Below are positions 50,003 to 58,104 of a stretch of 58,104 bases of DNA, one piece after another. Each line of letters opens with the position of its first letter. Within the stretch, counting starts at the first letter, position 1. The notes beneath the pieces are model-generated. The model made no database searches and was not told the origin of the DNA. It was given only the letters and a program-made list of their open reading frames with translations. A program made the translations under genes and the position numbers. The DNA is from DASZVN01 sp035547055 (GTDB taxonomy: Bacteria > Pseudomonadota > Alphaproteobacteria > Rhizobiales > Methylopilaceae), in NCBI GenBank assembly GCA_035547055.1, contig DASZVN010000177.1:1-58104 (forward strand), written 5' to 3'.

Positions 50003-50162
50003 TCCGGTTGGCGATGGACTGGACGATCGGCACCAGCTCGTCGGCGCCGGCGACCTCGTCGTCGATGCCCGGCTCGGTGGCGCAGGCCTGGAGCAGCGGG
50101 GCATTCCCGCCCGTCACGCGGATCGGATAGATGCTGACGTAAAGGCGCGATGAACCCGGCAC
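49977..50162 (-). pseudogene. C-terminal remnant of a second TadG-like vWA protein
   Basis: About 60 codons (LYVSIYPIRVTGGNAPLLQA, CATEPGIDDEVAGADELVPI, VQSIANRITSRCPTS) that resemble the last 60 residues of the neighbouring TadG-like protein (MLASCATDASHYLSVSDASE, LVPTFLGIAKSIENLRLTN). There is no vWA body and no ribosome-binding site, and a stop lies just upstream in this frame. It probably remains from a deletion or duplication. The end overlaps the convergent RibD-like gene by 26 bp. Confidence 0.6.
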
Positions 50163-50181
50163 TTCGTGAAGGCGGCGTCAA

Positions 50182-50221
50182 CCCGCGGGTGGGCGGGGGA
50201 AATCCTCCGCCCACCCGCGGG
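50182..50221 (-). terminator. Strong hairpin after the TadG-like gene
   Basis: CCCGCGGGTGGGCGG (50182-50196) pairs perfectly with CCGCCCACCCGCGGG (50207-50221); one G-U and two G-C pairs extend it to an 18-bp stem with a 4-nt loop. It begins 7 bp after the stop on the minus strand. No real U run follows, so it may act as a barrier to exonucleases as well as a terminator. Confidence 0.7.
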
Positions 50222-50228
50222 CCGCACC

Positions 50229-51680
50229 TCAGTTCGTGAGGCGGAGATTCTCGATCGACTTGGCGATGCCGAGGAAGGTCGGCACGAGTTCGGAGGCGTC
50301 GCTGACCGAGAGGTAGTGGCTGGCGTCGGTCGCGCACGAGGCCAACATGGCGTCGGCCGCGGCGCCGTCTACCTGCGTCGTGTCGAGCATCACGCCGATG
50401 GTGTAGACCGTAACGCCCACGTCCTTCGCCGCCTTGCAGGCCGCAAGCGTGCGGTTGTTCATCGTCGTGAGGCAGCTCACGTTGACCGACTTGCCGCTGC
50501 CGCAGCTGCTGTAGCGGTCGGCCGTATTGGCGCCGTCGGTGAGGATGACGAGGAACTTCTCGGTCTCGCTTCCGCCATAGGCCACGCCCTCGGTGAAGGG
50601 CGCCTGCTGCGAGAGCAGCGCAAGGCCCCAGATCGCGCCGATCGTGACATTGGTGTTCCCGCCGGCGGTCATCGAGCTGATCTGAGTCTTCAGCGAGTCG
50701 AAGTCCGTCGTCATCGGCTGCACGACGGTCAGGTTCTCGCCCGAGCCGCAGGTGCTGATGGCAGGATACTTGGTCGAGGTTCCGGTGACGGCCGCGTCGG
50801 TGGTATTGTTCGGGCTCGCGCGGTCCTGGATGCAGCCGGTCCAGCTGCGCGTCGTCGTCGTCGTGCAGGTCTGGGTGCCGCCGCTACCGCCACCGCCACC
50901 GCCCCAGCTCCCGCCGCCGCCGCCCCAGGCGAGATCAAGATCGCCTGGACGGAAGCTCGCGAGATCGAAGCTCGCCGCATGGGCACCACGAAGATCGCCC
51001 CAATGGCCGCCGCCGCCGCCACTGGTGGTGCACGTCGTCTTGCTCGTGTCGGTATTGCTGAAGTCGATCCAATCCGCCTGGCTGTAGGTCGTGTCGGTCG
51101 GATCGACCTTGACGTCGGTGGCAAAGGGAACCATGCCGATCTTGAGCTGATCGGCCCCCGTGACGTTCTTGGACAGGTCGTCGACGAGCTCGGTCGCCGC
51201 GTCGCGCAACGCCCCGATCTTGCCGTTGTCGTTCATCGACCCGGTGTTGTCGAGCGCCATCACCACCTCGAGGTTCTTCGAGCCGCTCTGGGCGGTGGTG
51301 GTGGCGCCGAACTCGATCGACGAGACGTCGACTGCGCCGAGCAGCGAGGTCTTCAGGTGGCCGTTCGCCGACACCGTGACGACGCCGCTGCTGGTGTCGC
51401 GGGTCGCCGAGAAGCTGTCGACGACCATCGCGTCGGAGAGCCCGAGGTTACCGTCGAAGAAGGAACGGGCCTTGGTCGAGACATCGTCGGCCGACTCCGA
51501 CGCCGGCAGGCGCGCCGCCGCCAGCGCGGTGGCGTCGATCGCCGCCTGCATCTTGGTGCGGGCGTCCGAGGCGCGGGTATAGTCGACCGCGACGCCCATG
51601 AAGATGATCATCGGCACCAGGGCCAGCGCAAAGATCACTGCGACAGCGCCCTGCTGATTGCTGCGGAAAGAGCTGACCAT
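50229..51680 (-). CDS. TadG-like pilus assembly protein with von Willebrand factor A domain
   Basis: Protein of 483 residues. The N-terminus (SNQQGAVAVIFALALVPMIIFMGVAVDYT) is the TadE/TadG prepilin-like hydrophobic segment with its conserved Gly-Ala-Val and Glu-less form. A vWA domain starts near 137 with MIDAS ALDNTGSM (Asp144) and continues to ILTDGANT and the C-terminus. Between them, residues about 221-268 are almost all Gly with a few Trp, His and Asp. It should be exported or anchored and take part in Flp-type pili or adhesion. No other tad gene is adjacent. The upstream GAGGGG suits the ATG. Confidence 0.88.
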   Translation of the reverse strand: MVSSFRSNQQGAVAVIFALALVPMIIFMGVAVDYTRASDARTKMQAAIDATALAAARLPASESADDVSTKARSFFDGNLGLSDAMVVDSFSATRDTSSGVVTVSANGHLKTSLLGAVDVSSIEFGATTTAQSGSKNLEVVMALDNTGSMNDNGKIGALRDAATELVDDLSKNVTGADQLKIGMVPFATDVKVDPTDTTYSQADWIDFSNTDTSKTTCTTSGGGGGHWGDLRGAHAASFDLASFRPGDLDLAWGGGGGSWGGGGGGSGGTQTCTTTTTRSWTGCIQDRASPNNTTDAAVTGTSTKYPAISTCGSGENLTVVQPMTTDFDSLKTQISSMTAGGNTNVTIGAIWGLALLSQQAPFTEGVAYGGSETEKFLVILTDGANTADRYSSCGSGKSVNVSCLTTMNNRTLAACKAAKDVGVTVYTIGVMLDTTQVDGAAADAMLASCATDASHYLSVSDASELVPTFLGIAKSIENLRLTN

Positions 51681-52014
51681 GATGGCCCCCTCGAGAGACT
51701 TTTTCTCGGTGGGCTTTCTATTCCGCGCGCCACTCGAATGCGGTGAACCGTTTGATTCAAATTTTATGCAATCCGGGCCTGCCGCGAACAGCGTAAACGA
51801 CCTGTTGCATACGCTCCGGACTCGCCCTGGGCGGCGCGCCGACGGATCATCCCAGCCAGGCGACAAGACCTGCCGGTCGGTCTCGTCGACCCGGAATGAC
51901 CCGTCGCCCTCGGCCGACCGATCCTCCCCGTCGCAGACCGGGAGGATCGGCAGCCCGCTTGCCGCAGCGGCCGGCGGCGGCTATGGCGGGCGCTCACGCC
52001 AGCCGGTGCCCGCC
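51681..52014. other. Divergent intergenic region between the TadG-like gene and purL
   Basis: 334 bp with no credible gene. An A/T-rich patch at about 51755-51777 contains TAAAAT on the minus strand (51774-51769), a good -10 for the TadG-like gene, with no matching -35. The half nearer purL is GC-rich and shows no promoter I could identify. Confidence 0.5.
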
Positions 52015-54228
<2,214 letters not shown>

Positions 54229-54252
54229 CCCGGCGGCGGAGGCTTTTCGCCC

Positions 54253-54498
54253 ATGGCGATGGAACTTCGCGAGATCGAGCGGCTCATCAAGGACGCGATC
54301 CCCGACGCCGAGGTGTCGGTGCGCGACCTTGCCGGCGACGGCGATCATCTTGCCGCCCAGGTCGTCAGCGAGAGCTTTCGCGGCAAGTCGCGGGTGCAGC
54401 AGCACCAGATGGTTCACCGCGCGCTCGGCGGCCGCCTCGGCGGCGCGCTGCACGCGCTCGCGCTGCAGACCGGGGTGCCGGACGGCGCGGGGATGTGA
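54253..54498 (+). CDS. bolA: BolA-family protein
   Basis: Protein of 81 residues, class II KH-like fold. MAMELREIERLIKDAIPDAEVSVRDLAGDGDHL and RVQQHQMVHRALGG carry the invariant His of the BolA [2Fe-2S] site with the partner glutaredoxin, encoded next. It lies 24 bp after purL and 115 bp before grxD. BolA-Grx complexes serve iron-sulfur trafficking or sensing. Confidence 0.97.
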   Translation: MAMELREIERLIKDAIPDAEVSVRDLAGDGDHLAAQVVSESFRGKSRVQQHQMVHRALGGRLGGALHALALQTGVPDGAGM

Positions 54499-54512
54499 CG
54501 GCGGACGACGGA

Positions 54513-54559
54513 GGCATGATCCCGAAAGGCGCGTCGCGGCTTTCGGAAAGGATCACGCC
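54513..54559. repeat. Short GCATGATCC-type palindrome between bolA and grxD
   Basis: GGCATGATCCCGAAAGG and TTTCGGAAAGGATCACGCC form an inverted pair. It is an abbreviated relative of the element at 6287-6392. Confidence 0.7.
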
Positions 54560-54613
54560 CAGGAAGGCACTGGGGCCGCCGGCCGTCCGGCCGCGCCCGA
54601 AAGGAACGAGACC

Positions 54614-54952
54614 ATGGACGCGCAGGCATTCATCAAGGACACCGTCGAGAAGAGCGACGTGGTGCTGTTCATGAAGGGCACCAAGCAGTTCCCGATGTGC
54701 GGCTTCTCCGCCCAGGTGGTCCAGATCCTGGAATATCTCGGCGTGCCGTACAGCGACGTGAACGTGCTGGAGTCCGACGAGGTCCGCCAGGGCATCAAGG
54801 CCTATTCGGATTGGCCGACCATCCCGCAGCTCTACGTCAAGGGCGAGTTCGTCGGCGGCTGCGACATCATCCGCGAGATGTTCCAGGCCGGCGAGCTGCA
54901 GGAGATGTTCTCCGAGAAGGGCGTCCCCGTCCGCACCGCCGCCGCCGAGTAG
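54614..54952 (+). CDS. grxD: Monothiol glutaredoxin Grx4/GrxD type
   Basis: Protein of 112 residues with active site CGFS (Cys29 in PMCGFSAQV), the WPTIPQLYVKGEFVGGCDII substrate/GSH-binding stretch and the family length. It binds a bridging [2Fe-2S] cluster with BolA and passes it on. It is the last gene of the purL-bolA-grxD group. Confidence 0.98.
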   Translation: MDAQAFIKDTVEKSDVVLFMKGTKQFPMCGFSAQVVQILEYLGVPYSDVNVLESDEVRQGIKAYSDWPTIPQLYVKGEFVGGCDIIREMFQAGELQEMFSEKGVPVRTAAAE

Positions 54953-54975
54953 GACAGGCGCACCCCTCCTTCGTC

Positions 54976-55220
54976 ATGCCCGGGTCTGGCCCGGGCATGC
55001 GTTCAGCGCCTCCTTGACGAGCGCACCGGCCCCTCACCCGGTCGCGCTCGCGCGCGACTCGACCTCGCCCGCTGGGGAGAGGGAAAGAGGCCGCGGCGCT
55101 TCCTTCACCTCCCCCGCAAGTTGGGCTCGCCCGACCTGCGATCCCACATGGCGAACTCGGGTAGGCTCGAGTTTGCATGGGAAAGGTGAAGTCGCCTCAG
55201 CAGGCGATCCGGGTGAGCGG
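54976..55220. repeat. Repeat-filled gap after grxD (two elements)
   Basis: ATGCCCGGG/CCCGGGCAT (54976-54998) is followed by a copy of the element at 12837-12966, with ends CCCTCACCCGG (55031-55041) and ATCCGGGTGAG (55207-55217). No gene is seen in 54953-55302. Confidence 0.7.
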
Positions 55221-55244
55221 TTACGGCGAGAACGCAGGAGCCCA

Positions 55245-55305
55245 TAGGGTGGGCAAGCGAAGCCTGCCCACGTCGTGGGCATCGGCCTTGTCGATGCCCA
55301 CCCTA
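55245..55305. repeat. Twin-hairpin palindromic repeat, copy 2 (left border of an SDR gene)
   Basis: TAGGGTGGGCA (55245-55255) and TGCCCACCCTA (55295-55305) enclose two hairpins, AAGC-type then ATCGG-type. It is inverted relative to the copy at 56126-56186. Its last three bases are the stop codon of the SDR gene. Confidence 0.85.
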
Positions 55306-56058
55306 CACCCCGCGCGTCAACGCGCCGTCGATGACGAGGTTGGTGCCCGAGATGCGGCTGGCGCGCGGGCTCGCGAGGAACACGACGCCATCCGCCACCT
55401 CTTCCGGCGTCCCCATCCGCCCGGTCGGGTTGAGCGCCATCGCGGCCTGGAAGAAGTCGGGCGCGTCGCGCTCGAACCGATGCCAGCCGCCGCCTTCGAA
55501 ATAGGTGTTGCCGGGCGAGACCGTGTTGACCCGGATGCCCTTGGGCGCGAGGCGATGCGCAAGCGCCTTGGAATAGTGGATCAGCGCCGCCTTGGCGGCA
55601 CCGTAGGGGCCCGCGGCGAAATCGATCTCGACGCCCGAGACGCTGGCGATGAAGGTGACCGACGCCGACGCCGAGGCTTCGAGCCACGGCAGGGCCGCGG
55701 CGACCGCGGCGACGCTGTGCATCAGGTCGGTGCGGAACGCGGCCTCCCAGCTCTCGGCGTTGTCGCCGGCCGCGAAGGCGCTGACGTTGCAGACCAGGAC
55801 GTCGACGCCGCCGAGCGCCGCCGCGGCGTCCGCGACCCAGCCCTTCAGCGAGGCGGCATCGGCGACATCGAGCGCGCGGCCGAAGGCCGTGACGCCATGG
55901 CCGCGAAGCGCGGTGACGGCGGCCTCGATTTCGGCCGGATTGCGGGCGCAGATCGCGACGCTCGCGCCCTCGGCGGCGAACCCGTCGGCGATCGCCCGGC
56001 CGATGCCTTTGGTGCCGCCGGTAACGAGCGCCTTCTTGCCGCGAAGCCCGAGATCCAT
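55303..56058 (-). CDS. SDR-family oxidoreductase bracketed by inverted repeats
   Basis: Protein of 251 residues with TGGTKGIG cofactor loop, CARNP after strand 2 (NADP-type), CNVSA in place of NNAG, and the active-site Ser (FIASVSG) and YGAAK. The end GTNLVIDGALTRGV is family-typical. The stop codon is part of the left repeat; the start is 68 bp from the right repeat. It interrupts the usual grxD-rpsD neighbourhood and reads against grxD. The substrate is unknown. Confidence 0.92.
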   Translation of the reverse strand: MDLGLRGKKALVTGGTKGIGRAIADGFAAEGASVAICARNPAEIEAAVTALRGHGVTAFGRALDVADAASLKGWVADAAAALGGVDVLVCNVSAFAAGDNAESWEAAFRTDLMHSVAAVAAALPWLEASASASVTFIASVSGVEIDFAAGPYGAAKAALIHYSKALAHRLAPKGIRVNTVSPGNTYFEGGGWHRFERDAPDFFQAAMALNPTGRMGTPEEVADGVVFLASPRASRISGTNLVIDGALTRGV

Positions 56059-56125
56059 CGCCCATCGCCCCCGCTCAGGCGGCGATTGTTCAATGCCTTG
56101 CGGCGAAGGGCAAGCTTGAGCCCGG

Positions 56126-56186
56126 AGGGTGGGCATCGGCCTGCCGATGCCCACGAAGACGTGGGCAAGCTTGGCTTGCCCACCCT
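56126..56186. repeat. Twin-hairpin palindromic repeat, copy 3 (right border of the SDR gene)
   Basis: AGGGTGGGCA (56126-56135) and TGCCCACCCT (56177-56186) enclose an ATCGG-type hairpin and an AAGC-type hairpin. Read in reverse complement it matches copy 2 at most positions, so the two copies form inverted borders of about 60 bp. Confidence 0.85.
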
Positions 56187-56197
56187 ACAAGGAGGAG

Positions 56198-56815
56198 CTA
56201 GCGCGAGTAGAACTCGACGACGAGGTTCGGCTCCATGTGGACCGGGTACGGCACCTCGGCGAGGCCGGGGACGCGGGTCAGCCGCGCGGTCATCTTGGTG
56301 TGGTCGGCGTCGATGTAGTCGGGCACGTCGCGCTCGGCGAGCTGGGTCGCCTCCAGCACCAGGGCGAGCTGGCGCGAGGCTTCCTTCAGCTCGATCGTGT
56401 CGCCGACCTTGACGAGGTAGCTGCCGATATTGACGCGGCGGCCGTTCACCTTGACGTGGCCATGGTTCACGAACTGGCGGGCGGCGAAGATCGTCGGCAC
56501 GAACTTGGCGCGGTAGACGATGGCGTCGAGCCGGCGCTCCAGGAGGCCGATCAGGTTGGCCGAGGTGTCGCCCTTCATGCGCAGCGCCTCGGCATAGACC
56601 CGGCGGAACTGCTTCTCGGTGACGTCGCCGTAATAGCCCTTCAGCTTCTGCTTGGCGCGAAGCTGGTTGCCGAAATCGGACATCTTGCCTTTGCGGCGCT
56701 GGCCGTGCTGGCCGGGTCCGTATTCGCGGCGGTTGACCGGGCTCTTGGGCCGGCCCCAGATGTTCTGGCCGAGCCGGCGGTCGAGCTTGTGCTTGGCTTC
56801 CTGGCGCTTCGACAT
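56198..56815 (-). CDS. rpsD: 30S ribosomal protein S4
   Basis: Primary 16S rRNA-binding protein of 205 residues. KHKLDRRLGQNIWGRPKSPVNRREYGPGQHGQRRKGKMSDFGNQLRAKQKLKGYYGD is S4-specific, and the S4 RNA-binding domain follows (RRLDAIVYRAKFVPTIFAARQFVNHGHVKVNGRRVNI). It stands alone, outside the alpha operon, as in other alphaproteobacteria. The last residues are EPNLVVEFYSR. Its ribosome-binding site is in a hairpin. Confidence 0.98.
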   Translation of the reverse strand: MSKRQEAKHKLDRRLGQNIWGRPKSPVNRREYGPGQHGQRRKGKMSDFGNQLRAKQKLKGYYGDVTEKQFRRVYAEALRMKGDTSANLIGLLERRLDAIVYRAKFVPTIFAARQFVNHGHVKVNGRRVNIGSYLVKVGDTIELKEASRQLALVLEATQLAERDVPDYIDADHTKMTARLTRVPGLAEVPYPVHMEPNLVVEFYSR

Positions 56816-56851
56816 CGCATGTCCTCAGTGGTGCGATTGCGAGGACACGCG
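56816..56851 (-). promoter_or_regulatory. SD-sequestering hairpin in the rpsD leader
   Basis: On the minus strand CGCGTGTCCTC pairs with GAGGACATGCG (10 Watson-Crick pairs and one G-U) around a 14-nt loop. The right arm contains the Shine-Dalgarno GAGGA and ends exactly before the ATG. The fold would block initiation and could be an autogenous S4 control site. Confidence 0.6.
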
Positions 56852-56920
56852 CCCTCCTGTGCCCCTGTCGGGGCCGACAGGCCATGCCGCGAGACGGCAA
56901 GGCCACGGGTGCGTGCAAAC

Positions 56921-56943
56921 GAAAACGGGCCGCTCCCGGCCCG
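56921..56943 (-). terminator. Rho-independent terminator downstream of dsbB
   Basis: On the minus strand CGGGCCG-GGAG-CGGCCCG (56943-56926) is followed by TTTT. It lies between dsbB and rpsD and probably ends the DedA-dsbB transcript, or attenuates entry into rpsD. Confidence 0.75.
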
Positions 56944-57010
56944 CCGGCCGCCTTGGTAGCGGATTTTGCGAGGGAGTCAAATCGGGGCCTGGATCCTCCC
57001 CTGTCATGAC

Positions 57011-57110
57011 GGGGGAGGGGGACCATGCGAAGCATGGTGGAGAAGGCGGCGACGCCGGGAAGGCCCCTCCGTCTCGCTTCGCTCGCCACCTCCCCCGCTT
57101 CGCAGGGGAG
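57011..57110. repeat. Composite intergenic repeat, copy 2
   Basis: GGGGGAGGGGGACCATGCGA continues as AGCATGGTGGAG, matching 43935-43966; then CTCGCCACCTCCCCCGCTTC with GCAGGGGAGG, matching 43869-43896. Module order is reversed relative to the first copy. No gene lies in 56816-57120. Confidence 0.65.
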
Positions 57111-57120
57111 GAACCCAGGG

Positions 57121-57609
57121 TCAGCGCCTGCCAGTCCGCGCAAATCCGTCGAACGCCGCGACCGCGAGCACCAGGCTCACCACCGCGTTCCAGCCCGCGA
57201 AGGAGAGGCCGAGGAAGCGCCACGAGGCGGCGTCGCAGGCGACGAAGCGGGTCGTCTTCAGCGATTGCAGAAGATTGCCGCCGAGATGCGCCGCCCCGGC
57301 GGTGCAGGACGACGGCCCCGGCCACCATTTCCACTCGACCCCGGCATGGAAGGCGCCGAGCAGGCATCCGACCAGGAAGATCACGGCGAGGAGGCCGAGC
57401 CCGACCTGGAGCGCCCCCGGCCGCGCGCCCTGCGCCGCCGCGATCCCGGTCGCGAGCGCGACCGGCACGCCGACATAATAGGGCCAGCGCTCGATCAGGC
57501 AGAGATGGCACGGCACGTAGCCGAAGCCGTACTCGAAGATCAGCGCCGCGACGACCGTCGCCGCCGCAAGCATGGCGATGCCCCAGGCGGTGCGGCCGGC
57601 GTGGCTCAT
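57121..57609 (-). CDS. dsbB: Disulfide bond formation protein B
   Basis: Inner-membrane protein of 162 residues with four TM segments. The first periplasmic Cys pair is PCHLC (Cys34, Cys37) and the second is Cys102 (SSCTAG) and Cys125 (VACDAASW), so both redox pairs needed to reoxidise DsbA and pass electrons to quinone are present. The start codon overlaps the stop of the upstream membrane-protein gene by 4 bp (ATGA). No dsbA is in view. Confidence 0.95.
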   Translation of the reverse strand: MSHAGRTAWGIAMLAAATVVAALIFEYGFGYVPCHLCLIERWPYYVGVPVALATGIAAAQGARPGALQVGLGLLAVIFLVGCLLGAFHAGVEWKWWPGPSSCTAGAAHLGGNLLQSLKTTRFVACDAASWRFLGLSFAGWNAVVSLVLAVAAFDGFARTGRR

Positions 57610-58104
57610 ATGACGTAGCGCACCACGACGAAGCCGCCGACCACGACCACCGCGAACGCGGTCGCGACCAGCTCGAGCCGCGTCTCGATGAAATGGCGGA
57701 TCGGCTCGCCGAAACGGCGCAGCAGGGCCGCCAGCACGAAGAAGCGGACGCCGCGGGTGATGATCGAGAGCAGCACGAACAGGCCGAAATCGTAGCCGGC
57801 GAAGCCCGACGCGATGGTCACGATCTTGTAGGGAATCGGCGTCAGCCCCTTGATCAGGATGATCCAGGCGCCCCATTGGGCGTAGGCCTCGCGAAAGCCG
57901 TCGAGCGCCTGGCCGTAGCCGTAGAGCGCGATCAGCCAGTGGCCGAGCGAGCCGTAGAGCCACGAGCCGATGAGGTAGCCGAGCATGCCGCCGACGACCG
58001 AGGCCGCGGTGCAGACGGCGGCGTAGCGCCAGGCCTTCTGCGGCTGCGCCAGCACCATCGGCACCAGCATGATGTCCGGCGGAAACGGGAAGAACGAGCT
58101 CTCC
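57606..58104 (-). CDS. DedA/YqaA-family (VTT domain) membrane protein, 5' truncated
   Basis: The frame continues past the window edge; the visible part begins ESSFFPFPPDIMLVPM, the re-entrant-helix signature of the family, so a short N-terminal piece is missing. GGMLGYLIGSWLYGSLG and KGLTPIPYKIVTIASGFAGYDFGLF follow, with the Gly-x-x-x-Tyr and Pro-rich motifs. It may act as a lipid scramblase or flippase. The ATGA overlap with dsbB shows one operon. Confidence 0.92.
   Translation of the reverse strand, partial: ESSFFPFPPDIMLVPMVLAQPQKAWRYAAVCTAASVVGGMLGYLIGSWLYGSLGHWLIALYGYGQALDGFREAYAQWGAWIILIKGLTPIPYKIVTIASGFAGYDFGLFVLLSIITRGVRFFVLAALLRRFGEPIRHFIETRLELVATAFAVVVVGGFVVVRYVI

Overview
The window is a GC-rich (clearly near 70 % G+C) chromosomal segment of an alphaproteobacterium, most likely of the Hyphomicrobiales (Rhizobiales). 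The pointers are the fliF-fliG-fliH-fliN-flbD operon with a CtrA-like box in front of it, the purL-bolA-grxD-rpsD neighbourhood, LigD, dapD, and several families of palindromic intergenic repeats of the kind common in Bradyrhizobium/Brucella/Rhodopseudomonas-type genomes. Genus and species cannot be read from the sequence alone.

Layout. 0-4.7 kb: end of a large membrane protein, then a PAS-PAS-GGDEF-EAL c-di-GMP enzyme. 4.7-11.2 kb: GNAT, glutathionyl-hydroquinone reductase, LigD coupled to a BRCT/MerR/TPR-like protein, AcuI-type reductase. 11.3-14.8 kb: MarR-EmrA-EmrB efflux operon. 14.8-18.6 kb: small enzymes (GNAT, YciI, luciferase-like monooxygenase, two SDRs) with a copy of one palindromic repeat in three successive gaps. 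18.7-21.8 kb: tRNA-Ser followed by a lower-GC accessory patch with two type II toxin-antitoxin modules, the fused wreck of a third, and a TauD-family dioxygenase. 21.8-24.4 kb: pobA, a 4HBT thioesterase and a GntR regulator, plausibly 4-hydroxybenzoyl-CoA -> 4-hydroxybenzoate -> protocatechuate. 24.5-29.6 kb: flagellar operon. 29.7-31.3 kb: dapD, DUF805 protein, tRNA-Arg.

31.5-40.1 kb: a complete NitT/TauT-type ABC importer with two tandem binding proteins, a divergent AAHS-type MFS transporter with a textbook terminator, an SDR and a MetE-like zinc alkyltransferase. 40.2-43.8 kb: SH3 protein, D-2-hydroxyacid dehydrogenase, higBA with a double operator, small secreted protein, ThiF/MoeB-like protein. 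44.0-50.0 kb: two convergent glycosyltransferases, glnD, a RibD-C reductase. 50.0-51.7 kb: TadG-like vWA protein and the remnant of a second one. 52.0-56.8 kb: purL, bolA, grxD, an SDR bracketed by inverted repeats, rpsD. 56.9-58.1 kb: dsbB and the 3' part of a DedA/YqaA-type membrane protein.

The most unusual things seen are the antitoxin-toxin chimera at 19.8 kb with its intact sister at 21.2 kb (both with apparently leaderless promoters and palindromic operators); hairpins that bury the Shine-Dalgarno sequence of rpsD and of the DUF805 gene; an SDR gene framed by about 60-bp inverted twin-hairpin repeats; repeats that supply the stop codons of four genes; and the TGA-ATG coupling of ligD to an uncharacterised BRCT/MerR/TPR protein. 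No CRISPR array, phage genes, transposase or plasmid functions were seen.
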